DNA of 64,000 bases from Azohydromonas australica DSM 1124 (GCF_000430725.1 NZ_AUMO01000038.1:1-64000), one strand, 5' to 3'; shown: positions 53,778 through 63,474, counted from the stretch's first letter. Numbers and translations: made by a program. The notes: generated from the letters alone by a model not told the origin.

Positions 53778-54830
53778 GTGACGACACCAGCGCAAACCGC
53801 CGCAAGACGCGGCTCGGACCGGGCGCTGCTGGGGGCCGCCCTGCTGTGCGTGTGCGGCCAGGCCGCCGCGGCCGATGACGCGGCCGCCGCGTGCCGCTCC
53901 ATCGCCGACGACGCGCAGCGCCTGGCTTGCTACGACACGCGCTTCGGGCAGGCACCACAGGCACCAGCGCCCGTTCCAGCTGCCACCGAGCCCGCTGCCG
54001 CGGCCCGCCCCGAGGAAGCGACGACCCGGCCCGGCAGCTGGCTCGCCCGGCTGTGGGACCTCGATCCCGAGAGCCGGCGGGGAACCTTCGAGCTGCGTCC
54101 ACACCAGGCGAGCTACGTGCTGCCCGTGCGCTACTCCACCCACCCCAACTCCCGCCCTTCCAGCCCGGCGCCGAATCACTCGGTGTCCGAGCCGCTGGGG
54201 CTGGACCACACCGAGGCCAAGTTCCAGCTGAGCCTCAAGCTCAAGGTGGCCGAGAACCTGATCGGCGACAACGGCGACCTGTGGTTCGGCTACACGCAGC
54301 AGTCGAGCTGGCAGCTCTACAACCGGTCCATCTCGTCGCCGGTGCGCGAGACCAACCACGAGCCGGAGCTGATCTTCTCCTGGCGTACCGGCGTGGACGT
54401 GCTGGGCTGGCGCTGGCGGCTGCTGAACCTGGGACTGGCGCACCAGTCCAACGGGCGCGGCCAGCCGCTGTCGCGCAGCTGGAACCGCGCCTACGCGATG
54501 TTCGGGCTGGAGCGCGGCGACTACGCGCTGCTGGTGCGGCCCTGGAAGCGGCTGCGCGAGGGCAGCAACGACGACAACCCGGACATCGACCGCTACTTGG
54601 GCTCCGGCGACGTGCGGCTCGTGTACACGCGCGGCGGCCATGTGCTCTCCGCGCTGGGCCGCTTCGGCGACGGCGGCCGCGGCCTGCTGCAGCTCGATTG
54701 GGCCTTTCCCGTGGTGCCGCGGCTCAATGGCTACCTGCAGCTCACCCACGGCCACGGCGAGAGCCTGATCGACTACAACCACCGCCAGACCACACTCGGC
54801 GTGGGCATCCTGCTGCTGCCGTGGCAATGA
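53778..54830 (+). CDS. pldA: Outer-membrane phospholipase A
   Basis: A 350-residue OMPLA-type phospholipase. The signature GLAHQSNGRG followed by LSRSWNRAY carries the active His-Ser pair (HxSNGR) and the catalytic Asn in SWNR. A signal peptide (GAALLCVCGQAAA) and the beta-strand pattern ending LGVGILLLPW agree with an outer-membrane barrel. A GTG at 53778 with GGAGGG seven bases upstream is chosen over ATG 53763. It hydrolyses phospholipids flipped to the outer leaflet under membrane stress; its location after an osmotic channel is compatible with that. Confidence 0.92.
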   Translation: MTTPAQTAARRGSDRALLGAALLCVCGQAAAADDAAAACRSIADDAQRLACYDTRFGQAPQAPAPVPAATEPAAAARPEEATTRPGSWLARLWDLDPESRRGTFELRPHQASYVLPVRYSTHPNSRPSSPAPNHSVSEPLGLDHTEAKFQLSLKLKVAENLIGDNGDLWFGYTQQSSWQLYNRSISSPVRETNHEPELIFSWRTGVDVLGWRWRLLNLGLAHQSNGRGQPLSRSWNRAYAMFGLERGDYALLVRPWKRLREGSNDDNPDIDRYLGSGDVRLVYTRGGHVLSALGRFGDGGRGLLQLDWAFPVVPRLNGYLQLTHGHGESLIDYNHRQTTLGVGILLLPWQ

Positions 54831-55131
54831 CCATGGCCGCCACGCCAGGCCAATGCGGAAACTGCCTGGACAGCACCGCTTCCATCAGCTGCCGCATCGG
54901 CGTTGAGCTTGCAACCAGACGGGCCTGATGCGGGTTGCCGGCGGACGGCGCCACGGTGTGGCGTACCACCTGCCGCAACGGGGCTGCACGGGGCCTAGCG
55001 CAGTCAGGCCCTGCGGCGCCAGCCCTCATCGCGCATGACTGTCCGAACTTCCATGCGTGTGGTGGCGCGGGGCCCCGCCACACAGAATCGTCCCATCGCA
55101 AAGGATGCAGCCGCACAGGAGTGAACGAAGC
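54831..55131. other. Intergenic region upstream of hydratase gene
   Basis: About 300 bases between pldA and the 2-keto-acid hydratase-like gene without recognisable gene, repeat or RNA. AGGAG near 55117 serves the next ATG; the promoter must lie here. Confidence 0.45.
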
Positions 55132-55896
55132 ATGCCCGACATCGACGACATCGCCACGGCACTGGTGAACGCCCGCAGGACTGGTGAAGCCGAGGCCAGC
55201 CTGCCGCTGGCCCAGGCGCTGGCCGAGCCCGCACAGGCCTACGCGGTGCAGGAGCGCGTGGCGCGTGCGCTGGGCTGGTTCGGCGACGCGCCGCCGCGCT
55301 GGTGGAAGTCGGGCGGCCCCTCGCGGGAGGCCGTGCTGACACACGCGCCGCTGCCGCCCGCAGGGGTGAAGCCATCGCCGGCGGACCTGTCGAAGCAGCC
55401 TTTCCACCGGCGCGGCATCGAGGCCGAGATCGCGCTGCGCCTGGGCCGCACGGTGGACGCGGCGCTGGCCGCCACGCTGGACGTGGACAAGGCGCGCTCC
55501 CTGCTCGACGCCATGGCGGTGTCGATCGAGATCGTCGATGGCCGCTGGAGCGAGGGCATGCAGGCCCCGGCGCTGCTGCGCCTGGCGGACCTGCAGACCC
55601 ACGGCGCGCTGGTACTGGGTGAATGGGTGCCGTGGCAACCACGCGACTGGACCGCGCAACGTTGCCGCGTACGCGTCGGCCAGCGCCTGGACGTGCAGCG
55701 CACCGGCACCCACTCGTGTAGCGACCCGGCCTGGGTGCTGCCGGCGTGGCTGCGCCATGCCACGCGCGGCGGCCAAGTGGTGCCGGAGGGCACCGTCGTG
55801 ACCACCGGCACCTGGGTCGGCATCCTGGATGCGCAGCCCGGCGAGCGGGTGGAGGTGGTGTTCGAGGGCATCGGCGAGGCGGCGGTGCAGCTCTGA
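55132..55896 (+). CDS. 2-keto-4-pentenoate hydratase / FAH-like protein
   Basis: A 254-residue FAH-superfamily protein of the MhpD/oxaloacetate-decarboxylase branch. Visible are the N-terminal helical part, HRRGIEAEIALRLGRTVDAA (metal-ligand Glu pair), SIEIVDGRWSEG (Asp) and PEGTVVTTGTWVGI, GERVEVVFEGIGEAAV. It would hydrate or decarboxylate a 2-keto acid. ATG 55132 has AGGAG upstream. It converges 22 bases from the end of the amidase operon and may belong functionally to it although transcribed oppositely. Confidence 0.82.
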   Translation: MPDIDDIATALVNARRTGEAEASLPLAQALAEPAQAYAVQERVARALGWFGDAPPRWWKSGGPSREAVLTHAPLPPAGVKPSPADLSKQPFHRRGIEAEIALRLGRTVDAALAATLDVDKARSLLDAMAVSIEIVDGRWSEGMQAPALLRLADLQTHGALVLGEWVPWQPRDWTAQRCRVRVGQRLDVQRTGTHSCSDPAWVLPAWLRHATRGGQVVPEGTVVTTGTWVGILDAQPGERVEVVFEGIGEAAVQL

Positions 55897-55918
55897 CCGC
55901 CACCCCGGGCTGCCGGCG

Positions 55919-57316
55919 CTACAGCACCGGCCGTCGCCCCGTCTCCGGCGCCTGGGCCTGCCACGCCAAGCCGAGGTCGAGCAGATCGTCGTCGCGGCCG
56001 TAGCCGGCCACGAGCTGGATGCCGATGGGCAAGCCCTCGTCCGAGAAGCCCGCGGGCAGCGCCAGCGCCGGCAGCCCGGCCGCGTTGACCCAGCCGGTGA
56101 AGACGGCATGCCCGCGCGGGCCCACGGGCTCGCCGTCGATCAGCGGCGGAAAGGACTCGTCGGCGGGCCACGGCAGCGCGGCCGCCGCGGGCATCAGCAC
56201 CAGATCCACGCGCTCGAACAGCGCCGCGCAGTCGCGACGCAGCTGCTCCACCGCCTCCAGCATTCCCCACAGCGCCGACGCTGGCTGCGCGGCGCCCTGG
56301 CGAGCCAGGGCCGCGTAGCGGGCGCCCGCGGCCTCGTGCCAGTGCGGGTGCTGCGCGAACAGCCAGGCCAGCCCGATCTGGCCGACGCGCGGCCAGTCGC
56401 GGTTCAGCGCCGCCAGCTCCAGCGGCAGCGCGCCCTCCTCCACCGCGTGGCCCATGCGGGCCAGCCGCGCGGCGGCCTCGGCGGTGCAGCGGCGCACCTG
56501 CGCGTCCACCGGCGCGCCGTCGAGCGTGGCCACGTGCAGCACGCGCAACGGCCGTGCGGGGCGCTCGCGGCATGCCGCCGTCGCCGCCAGCGAGCGGCGG
56601 TCGCGTGTGTCGGGGCCGCGCAAGGCGTCGAACAGCAGCTGGGCATCCTCCACGTTGCGCGCGATCGGCCCCACCACCTCGAAGTCCAGCAGCAGCGGGG
56701 GCAGCGCATCGACGCGCGGCACCATGCCGATGGAGGGTTTCAGGCCCACCAGGTTCGTGTGCGAGGCCGGGCGGCGGATCGACCCGCCGCCGTCGGTGCC
56801 CAGCGCCAGCGGCACGCAGCCCGCGGCCACGGCCGCCACCGCTCCGCCGCTGGAGCCGCCGGGCGTGAGCTCGCGGTTCCAGGGATTGCGCGTGGTGCCG
56901 AAGGCCCGGTTGGACGTGTAGCCCTCCAGCGTGAACTCGGGCACGTTGGTCTTGCCGACCACGATGGCGCCCGCAGCGCGAGCGCGCGCCACGGCCAGCT
57001 CGTCGCGATCGCCACGGAAGCCGGGTGCGCAGCCCCAGGAGGTGGGCAGGTCGGCGGTAGGCAGGTTGTCCTTCACCGCCAGCGGTATGCCGTCCAGCGC
57101 GCCCAAGGGCCGGCCTGCGCGCCAGCGCGCGGCGCTGGCCTCGGCCTCCTGCAGCAGTTGCGCCTGCGCGCGCAGCGCCGTGAAGGCGTTGAGCGCGGGC
57201 TGTACCTGGGCGATGCGCGCCAGGCACGCGCGCATCGCCGCCGGCGGGTCGAGGCGGCCCTCGGCGTAGCCCGCGCGCAGGGCGCAGGCCCCGAGGGTCC
57301 AGAGGTCGTCGGCCAT
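55919..57316 (-). CDS. Amidase signature family hydrolase
   Basis: A 465-residue amidase with the Ser-cisSer-Lys triad: Lys in GIPLAVKDNLPT, Gly/Ser-rich PGGSSGGAVAAVAAG, and the nucleophile loop LGTDGGGSIRRPASHTN. The C-terminal block GEPVGPRGHAVFTGWVNAAG is shared almost word for word with the second amidase at 63490. Last gene of the minus-strand operon, 11 bases after the TRAP permease; likely hydrolyses the transported amide. Confidence 0.92.
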   Translation of the reverse strand: MADDLWTLGACALRAGYAEGRLDPPAAMRACLARIAQVQPALNAFTALRAQAQLLQEAEASAARWRAGRPLGALDGIPLAVKDNLPTADLPTSWGCAPGFRGDRDELAVARARAAGAIVVGKTNVPEFTLEGYTSNRAFGTTRNPWNRELTPGGSSGGAVAAVAAGCVPLALGTDGGGSIRRPASHTNLVGLKPSIGMVPRVDALPPLLLDFEVVGPIARNVEDAQLLFDALRGPDTRDRRSLAATAACRERPARPLRVLHVATLDGAPVDAQVRRCTAEAAARLARMGHAVEEGALPLELAALNRDWPRVGQIGLAWLFAQHPHWHEAAGARYAALARQGAAQPASALWGMLEAVEQLRRDCAALFERVDLVLMPAAAALPWPADESFPPLIDGEPVGPRGHAVFTGWVNAAGLPALALPAGFSDEGLPIGIQLVAGYGRDDDLLDLGLAWQAQAPETGRRPVL

Positions 57317-57327
57317 GCGTGCTCCCC

Positions 57328-58620
57328 CTACATGCGGCCGGGCAGCCAGGTCGCCAGCTGCGGCACGGCGATCAGCAGCAGCGTGAAGCCCAGCATGATC
57401 ACCACGTAGGGCAGCGCGCCCCACATCACGTCCTGGATGCCGCCCTTGTCCGGACGGATGCCGTGCACCACGAACAGGTTCATGCCCACCGGCGGCGTGA
57501 TCAGGCCCAGTTCGCACATCAGCACGATGAAGATGCCGAACCAGACCGGGTCCACCCCCAGCGCCACGGCGATCGGGTAGGTGATGGGGATGGTGGCCAC
57601 CTGCATCGAGAGCACGTCCATGAACATGCCCAGCACCAGGTAGAACACGATCAGCGCCAGCACCAGCCCGGTGGCCGACAGCCCCAGCCCCGCCACCCAC
57701 TTCGTCATCGCCTCGGCCACGCCGGTGAGGCTGATGGTGAGGTTGAGGATGAAGGCCGCGGTGATGATCAGCAGGATCATCCCGCTCACCCGAGCCGTGG
57801 AAATGAAGCAGGTGCGCAGCACCTCCATGCTGAGCTGCCCCGAGCGCCAGACGAAGAACAGCGCTGCCAGCACGCCCAGCGCCGCGCTCTCGGTGGTGGT
57901 GGCGATGCCGAAGTAGAGGCTGCCCATGACGGTGCCGAACACCACCAGCGGCGGCACCAGGTGGCGCAGCGTGGCGATGCGCTGGGCCAGCGGCACCCGC
58001 TCCTCGCGCTTGACGTCGCCGCTCATCACGCTGGAGATCCAGATCCACAGCATGAAGCAGCCCGTGAGCAGCAGCCCCGGGATGATGCCGGCGACGAAGA
58101 GCTTGCCGATCGAGGTGTTGGTCAGCGACCCGTACACGATCATGTTGACGCTGGGCGGGATGAGGATGCCCAGCGTGCCCCCGGCGGCCAGGCTCCCCAG
58201 CGAGGCGCGCATCGAGTAGCCGCGCCGCTGCAACGAAGGCAGCGCCACCGTGCCGACGGTGGCGGCGGTGGCCACCGAGGAGCCCGAGGTGGCCGCGAAC
58301 AGCGCGCAGCTGCCGATGTTGGTGTGCAGCAGCCCGCCGGGCAGCCGGCCCAGCCAGGCCGACAGCGCGATGAACATGCGGTCGGCGATGCCCGAGCGCA
58401 GCAGCAGCTCGCCCAGCAGCACGAACAGCGGGATCGAGGTCAGCAGGTTCTCGTTGTGCACGCCCCACACCACCGGGGCGATCGAGTCCATGAAGGGCGC
58501 GCCGTAGGCGGCAATGCCGCCGGCGATGCCCACCGCGGCCATCGACACCGCGATCGGGATGCCGGCCAGCATCATCCCGATCATCGCCGCGAAGGCCAGT
58601 CCAAAGACGGCGACGCTCAT
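57328..58620 (-). CDS. TRAP transporter large permease (DctM family)
   Basis: A 430-residue, about 12-helix membrane subunit: GIPIAVSMAAVGIAGGIAAY, LFVLLGELLLRSGIADRMF, ATSGSSVATAATVGTVALP, GTLGILIPPSVNMIVYG and CELGLITPPVGMNLFVVHGI. It forms the Na+-coupled translocation channel with the small subunit. Start overlaps the DctQ stop (ATGA). Confidence 0.94.
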   Translation of the reverse strand: MSVAVFGLAFAAMIGMMLAGIPIAVSMAAVGIAGGIAAYGAPFMDSIAPVVWGVHNENLLTSIPLFVLLGELLLRSGIADRMFIALSAWLGRLPGGLLHTNIGSCALFAATSGSSVATAATVGTVALPSLQRRGYSMRASLGSLAAGGTLGILIPPSVNMIVYGSLTNTSIGKLFVAGIIPGLLLTGCFMLWIWISSVMSGDVKREERVPLAQRIATLRHLVPPLVVFGTVMGSLYFGIATTTESAALGVLAALFFVWRSGQLSMEVLRTCFISTARVSGMILLIITAAFILNLTISLTGVAEAMTKWVAGLGLSATGLVLALIVFYLVLGMFMDVLSMQVATIPITYPIAVALGVDPVWFGIFIVLMCELGLITPPVGMNLFVVHGIRPDKGGIQDVMWGALPYVVIMLGFTLLLIAVPQLATWLPGRM

Positions 58621-59279
58621 GCCTGCTCTCCCTGTGCCGACTGGCGCTGCGCCAGGTCGTCGAGTTCCTCCTTGAGCTCGTCCTTGGCGCTCTTGGGCTG
58701 GAACTCGTGGTTGATCTCGGCCAGGCGTCCATGCGCGAGCAGCAGCGTGGCGCGCAGCGCGTAGCCCACGGCCACCAGCGCGAATACCAGCAGGCCCGCG
58801 TACCACACGCTCTGAGGCAGGATCAGCGGCGTGGCCCAGGGCGTCTGCGCGGTGCTGCCGTAGGCCAGCGTGTCGCCGATCACCTTGAACGCCACCCAGG
58901 CGATGAAGGCGCCGAAGCCCGCCAGCGAGGCCACGGACAGCCAGTTCAGCGCGGCCTGCACCCCGCGCGGGAAGCGCTCGTGGAACACGTCCACGCGGAT
59001 GTGCGCGCGCCCCATCAGCGCCAAGCTGAAAGCAATGGTCGAGCCCACGGCCAGCGCGTAGCCGCCAAGCTCGTCGGCACCTTGCAGCGAGACGTTGAAC
59101 AGCTTGCGGCTGAGGGTCTCGACCGCGACGACGACGGCCAGCACCAGGAAGATGGCGCCGAACAGGGTGGCCAGCGCGGACTCGATGCGCTCCTTCAGCC
59201 GGCTCCCGCCGGCCGTGCCCTGCGCGGCGCCCGGGGGCTGCGGGACGGCTGCGGCCTGCATGCGTGCCCCCGTGATCAT
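58617..59279 (-). CDS. TRAP transporter small permease (DctQ family)
   Basis: A 220-residue, four-helix subunit with VVAVETLSRKLFNVSLQGAD, GSTIAFSLALMGRAHIRVDV (a family box), VAFKVIGDTLAYGSTAQTPW and a charged C-terminal tail KSAKDELKEELDD. ATG 59279 overlaps the receptor stop codon and its own stop overlaps DctM, so all three TRAP genes are translationally coupled. Confidence 0.92.
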   Translation of the reverse strand: MITGARMQAAAVPQPPGAAQGTAGGSRLKERIESALATLFGAIFLVLAVVVAVETLSRKLFNVSLQGADELGGYALAVGSTIAFSLALMGRAHIRVDVFHERFPRGVQAALNWLSVASLAGFGAFIAWVAFKVIGDTLAYGSTAQTPWATPLILPQSVWYAGLLVFALVAVGYALRATLLLAHGRLAEINHEFQPKSAKDELKEELDDLAQRQSAQGEQA

Positions 59280-60331
59280 TTGATCCCCAGCACCGGCGCC
59301 ACCGTGGCGCTCCACTGCTTGGAGCAGCCGGGGTTGGTCTTGTCGCAGACCTCGGCCCACACCGGCAGGCTGACCTTGCTCACCGCGCTGCGCACGAGCT
59401 CGCCGTCGGCGGGCGTGACGACAACCTCCTGCAGCTTGAACTTCTTGCCCGTGGTGCAGGGGTCGCGGCCGGCGTTGCAGTTGAGCGCGTCCTGGTACAG
59501 CGACTCCGAGTAGCTCCAGTTCTCCTCGGTGAGCTTGTCGAAGGCCGCCTGCAGCTTGGCCTGCTCCTCGGGCTTGAGCCGGTTCCAGGCCTTGAGCGTG
59601 ATGGCATAGCCGTTGAGCGCCATCTGCAGCCCCAGCGGCAGCTGGTGCGTCGTCACCTCGGGCCAGCCCGCGGAGTTGGCCGAGCTCGGCCCCGTGACCG
59701 CGCAGTCGACCACGCCCAGCGACAGCGACTGGTGCGTGTCGGCAAAGGCCACCGGCACCGGCGTGCCGCCCACCATCTCGATGAACTTGGCCAGGTTCTG
59801 GTCGTAGACGCGCACCTTCAGGCCCTTGACATCGGCAAGCTTGGCGATGGGCTTCTTGCAGAACAGGATCTGCGGCCCGAAGGGCCACACGCCCAGCAGC
59901 TTGACGCCGAACTGCTTCTGCAGCCGCTGGTCGGCGGTGTCGAACCAGGCCTTGGTGACCTTGCGCCCGGTGGCGTAGTCCGGGCTGGCGCCCACCAAGT
60001 CCAGGCCCAGGATGGTCGGCTCGTCGCGCGAGTTCTGCGACACGCGCAGCGACACGATGTCGAACAGCCCGGCCTTCATCACGCGCAGCTGCTCGGTGTC
60101 CTTGAGGCCCAGCGTGTCGATGGGCTTGTAGTCGGCGTCGATGGGCAGCCCGGTGCGGGCGGCGAAGTTCTCGAAGAAGGGCTGCTCCTTGTTCTTCTGG
60201 ATCAGCCCGGTGGCCAGCGGCTGGCCGATCACCTTGAACTTGAGCTTCTCCTCGGCCTGGGCCGGGGCGGCGAGCACCGCGGCGGCCAGCGCGGCGGCGG
60301 TCAACAGGGAACGCAGGACGGGTCGGGACAT
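59276..60331 (-). CDS. TRAP transporter solute receptor (DctP family)
   Basis: A 351-residue periplasmic binding protein. Signal peptide ALRSLLTAAALAAAVLAAPAQA-like ends near PAQA-EE. The ligand-gripping Arg is in LADVKGLKVRVYDQNL; GGTPVPVAFADTHQSLSLGV and WPEVTTHQLPLGLQMALNGY are family blocks. Unusual pairs of Cys near the C-terminus (CNAGRDPC, CDKTNPGC) may form disulfides. ATG 60331 has AGGAG at six bases; ATG 60334 is directly before it. Confidence 0.92.
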   Translation of the reverse strand: MSRPVLRSLLTAAALAAAVLAAPAQAEEKLKFKVIGQPLATGLIQKNKEQPFFENFAARTGLPIDADYKPIDTLGLKDTEQLRVMKAGLFDIVSLRVSQNSRDEPTILGLDLVGASPDYATGRKVTKAWFDTADQRLQKQFGVKLLGVWPFGPQILFCKKPIAKLADVKGLKVRVYDQNLAKFIEMVGGTPVPVAFADTHQSLSLGVVDCAVTGPSSANSAGWPEVTTHQLPLGLQMALNGYAITLKAWNRLKPEEQAKLQAAFDKLTEENWSYSESLYQDALNCNAGRDPCTTGKKFKLQEVVVTPADGELVRSAVSKVSLPVWAEVCDKTNPGCSKQWSATVAPVLGIK

Positions 60332-60374
60332 CATCGGCTCCTGGAAGTCGTGGGGTGCTTGGGATGGGAAAAGC

Positions 60375-61352
60375 TCAGGAATCCATGGAGACCTTGGCGT
60401 CCTTGGCGACGCGGGCCCACTTGGCGATCTCGTTGCGCGTGAACTCGGCGTAGCGCTCGGCGCTGCCGCCGCCGTCCTCGACACCGAAGCCATCGAACTG
60501 GCGCTGCACCTCGGGCAAGGCCAGCACGGTGTTGACGTCCTGGTTGATGCGCCGCACCAGCGCGGCGTCCATGCGCGCCGGGCCGGAGATGCCGTACCAG
60601 TTCATGGTCTCGAAGCCGGCGTAGCCCTGCTCCTGCATCGTGGGCAGGTCCGGGTACGCCTTGGAACGCCGCGCGCGCGTCTGCGCCAGCGCCACCACGC
60701 GGCCGTTCTTCAGGTGCGGCGTGGCCGCGGTCATGGTCTCGAAGGTGAACTGCACCTGGCCGCCGATGAGATCGGTGAGCAGCGGGCCGCTGCCCTTGTA
60801 GGGCACGTGCAGCGGATCCACGCCGGCCAGCAGCCTGAACTTCTCGATGGCGAAGTGCTGGATCGTCGCCGGCCCGGCCGAGCCGAAGCTCACCTGCCCG
60901 GGCTGCGCCTTGCACAGCGCCACCACGTCCTTGACCGACTGGGCCGGCGCGTTGGCGCGCGTGATCAGCAGGTTGGGCGTGACGCCCAGCAGCACGACGG
61001 GCGTGAAGTCGCGCTCGGGGTGGTAGCGCAGCCGCGTCTGCACCGCCGGCACCAGCGCCTGGCTGTTGATGGTGCTCAGGAACAGCGTGCTGCCGTCGGC
61101 GCTTTGCTGCGCCGCGTACTCCGCGGCCAGCGCGCTGGAGGCGCCGGCGCGGTTCTCGACGATCACCTGCCGGCCCCACAGGGTGCCCAGGTGCTGCGCC
61201 ACCACGCGCGCCAGCGCATCGGCGCCGCCGCCGGGCGGGAAGCCCACCACCAGCCGCACCGGGCCGTTGGGCAGCGCCTGGGCGAACAGCGCGGGTGAGG
61301 TGGCCGCGGCGGCGCCGGCTGCGGCGGCCTGGATGAAACGGCGTCGTTGCAT
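60375..61352 (-). CDS. Bug/TctC-family solute receptor
   Basis: A 325-residue receptor with an RRRF-containing signal peptide (MQRRRFIQAAAAGAAAATSP), possibly exported by Tat. Mature landmarks are VRLVVGFPPGGGADALARVV, VENRAGASSALAAEYAA, VPYKGSGPLLTDLIGGQVQF and NWYGISGPARMD. No membrane partners for it are in the operon, while a full TRAP system with its own receptor follows 43 bases downstream. Confidence 0.93.
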   Translation of the reverse strand: MQRRRFIQAAAAGAAAATSPALFAQALPNGPVRLVVGFPPGGGADALARVVAQHLGTLWGRQVIVENRAGASSALAAEYAAQQSADGSTLFLSTINSQALVPAVQTRLRYHPERDFTPVVLLGVTPNLLITRANAPAQSVKDVVALCKAQPGQVSFGSAGPATIQHFAIEKFRLLAGVDPLHVPYKGSGPLLTDLIGGQVQFTFETMTAATPHLKNGRVVALAQTRARRSKAYPDLPTMQEQGYAGFETMNWYGISGPARMDAALVRRINQDVNTVLALPEVQRQFDGFGVEDGGGSAERYAEFTRNEIAKWARVAKDAKVSMDS

Positions 61353-61394
61353 GGGAGGGTTCTCCTGTCGGGGTTTGTGGTGTGAGGAAGAAGC

Positions 61395-62138
61395 TCAGCG
61401 CCGGCGCAGCAGCGCCTCGATGGCCGGGGGCAAGCCGCCATTCGGTTTCTCGGGGGGCAGGGAGAAGCTGCCGCGCAGCGCGCGCCCGGGCTTGAGCGCG
61501 GCCAGCGTCTCGGCATGGCGCACGGCGCTGGAGACGCCGTCCACCACCGGCACCGGCAGCCGGCCCGCGAGCGTGCGCGCCAGCCCGGCCAGCGGTGCGC
61601 CGGCCAGGATCAGCACGTCGGCGCCGTCCTCGTCCACCGCGCGCTCGGCCAGGTCCTGCAGCGCCTGGGCGTGCTCCTCCTGCACGCTGCCGATGCCCGA
61701 CAGCGGTCGGTCGAGCGCGCGGATGCCGGCCAGCCGGGAGCCGAAGCCGTAGGACTCGATCACCTCGCGGTACCAGGCGCGGATCCGCTGCGAGATGGCG
61801 ATGACGCCGATGCGCTGCCCCAGCAGGTGCGCGCTGGCCAGCGCCGCCTCGGTCAGCCCGGTCACGGGCACCGGCAGCACCTCGCGCAGCGCCGTCAGGC
61901 CCGGGTCGCCGAAGGCGGCCACCACCACGGCATCGCAGCCGGCGTGGTGCTCGGCGGCCAGCTGCGCCGTGGCCCAGGCGCCCGCGAGCGCCTCGAAGCG
62001 GGTCTCGATGTAGGCCACGCCAAAGGGCGCGGTCAGCACCTGGATCTCCGTGCCCGGCGAGGCGCTGCGCCGAGCCTCCGCGCCGATGAGCGCCGACACG
62101 CTGTCGGAGATGTTGGGATTGATGAGCAGCAGCCGCAT
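61395..62138 (-). CDS. Asp/Glu/hydantoin racemase family protein
   Basis: A 247-residue protein of the HyuE/maleate-isomerase superfamily: MRLLLINPNISDSVSALIGA, AAFGDPGLTALREVLPVPVTGLTEAA-type text, GVIAISQRIRAWYREVIESYG and DVLILAGAPLAGLA. In catalytic members two Cys occupy the positions of Ala before FGDPGL and of the Gly/Ala in LAGAPL; both are missing here. It starts 4 bases after the MFS stop. Fold assignment is secure; racemase activity is doubtful. Confidence 0.85.
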   Translation of the reverse strand: MRLLLINPNISDSVSALIGAEARRSASPGTEIQVLTAPFGVAYIETRFEALAGAWATAQLAAEHHAGCDAVVVAAFGDPGLTALREVLPVPVTGLTEAALASAHLLGQRIGVIAISQRIRAWYREVIESYGFGSRLAGIRALDRPLSGIGSVQEEHAQALQDLAERAVDEDGADVLILAGAPLAGLARTLAGRLPVPVVDGVSSAVRHAETLAALKPGRALRGSFSLPPEKPNGGLPPAIEALLRRR

Positions 62139-62142
62139 GGCT

Positions 62143-63474
62143 TCAGTCCTCCGCGAGGTTCTTGTGGGCGGTTTCGGGAGCGGCGAGCACGCACACGACG
62201 ATGAGCGCCAGGCTGGCCGCGAGGTAGATCGACACCGGCAGGCTGGAGCCGAAGGCCGCCACCAGCGGCACCGCGATCAGCGGCGCCGGCGCGCCGCCGA
62301 AGATGCCCGCGAGCTGGAAGCCGATCGAGGAGCCGGTGCAGCGCACTGAGGTCGGGAACATCTCGGGGATGTAGGAGGCCAGCGGCGAGAACATCGCCGC
62401 GACGATGAACATCGCCACGAAGGCCGCCAGCAGGATCAGCGGCACCGATTTCGTGTTCACCAGCATGAAGAACACGAAGCTCCAGACGATGCCCGCGACC
62501 GCGCCGAACAGCAGCACCGGGCGGCGCCCCAGCTTGTCGGAGAGGTGGCCGAACAGCGGGATGCCGATGCACTGCGCCACCGCCCCCACCAGCACCGCCT
62601 GCAGCCCCAGCGACTTGGGCAGGCCGAGCTGCTGCGGCAGGTACACCAGCAGGAACAGCGTGAAGACGTAGAACGCGATGTCGCTGCCGATGCGGCTGCC
62701 CAGCGCCAGACCCACCTGCTTCTTGTGGTGGCGCAGCACCTGCACCAGCGGCGCGTGGCCCTGCTTGCCCTGCGCCTCCATCTTCTGGAACAGCGGCGAC
62801 TCCGACAGGCCCATGCGGATGTAGAACCCCACGGCGACCAGCAGCGCGCTCAGCAGGAAGGGGATGCGCCAGCCCCAGGACATGAAGGCCTGCTCGTCGA
62901 GCCACCAGGTGACGCCGGCGAACACCCCGTTGGCCAGCAGCAGCCCGATCGGCGCGGCGATCTGCACCAGGCTGCCGTAGAAGCCGCGGCGTTTGCCGCC
63001 CGGGTCGAACTCGTTGACCATCAGCGCCGCGCCGCCCCACTCGCCGCCCAGCGCCAGGCCCTGCACGATGCGCAGCAGCACCAGCAGCGCCGGGGCCAGC
63101 AGCCCCGCCGTGGCGGCGCTGGGCAGCAGCCCGATGGCGAAGGTGGACAGCCCCATCATCAGCAGCGTCACCACCAGCACCCACTTGCGGCCGAGCTTGT
63201 CGCCGAAGTGGCCGAACAGTGCGGCGCCGAAGGGGCGCGCGACGAAGGCCACGCCGTAGCTCGCCAGCGACAGCAGCGTCGCCATCAGCGGGCTGGCGCT
63301 GGAGAAGAACAGCTTGGGGAAGATCAGCGCCGCGGCCGAGCCGTAGACGAAGTGGTCGTAGAACTCCAGCGTGGTGCCGGCCAGGCTGGCGCCGGCCACG
63401 CGCTTCATCGAGGGCGCAGGCCGCGCCGGTGGCGTGGCGGCCCCGGCGGTCTGCGGGGTGGAGAGAGTCGTCAT
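62143..63474 (-). CDS. MFS metabolite:H+ symporter (MHS family)
   Basis: A 443-residue, 12-helix carrier of the MHS group (ShiA, ProP-like). Landmarks are SLAGTTLEFYDHFVYGSAAA, FGHFGDKLGRKWVLV, LALGGEWGGAALMVNEF, FGHLSDKLGRRPVLLFG and FPTSVRCTGSSIGFQLAGI. Carries organic acids or zwitterions by proton symport. It follows the first amidase by 15 bases. Confidence 0.92.
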   Translation of the reverse strand: MTTLSTPQTAGAATPPARPAPSMKRVAGASLAGTTLEFYDHFVYGSAAALIFPKLFFSSASPLMATLLSLASYGVAFVARPFGAALFGHFGDKLGRKWVLVVTLLMMGLSTFAIGLLPSAATAGLLAPALLVLLRIVQGLALGGEWGGAALMVNEFDPGGKRRGFYGSLVQIAAPIGLLLANGVFAGVTWWLDEQAFMSWGWRIPFLLSALLVAVGFYIRMGLSESPLFQKMEAQGKQGHAPLVQVLRHHKKQVGLALGSRIGSDIAFYVFTLFLLVYLPQQLGLPKSLGLQAVLVGAVAQCIGIPLFGHLSDKLGRRPVLLFGAVAGIVWSFVFFMLVNTKSVPLILLAAFVAMFIVAAMFSPLASYIPEMFPTSVRCTGSSIGFQLAGIFGGAPAPLIAVPLVAAFGSSLPVSIYLAASLALIVVCVLAAPETAHKNLAED

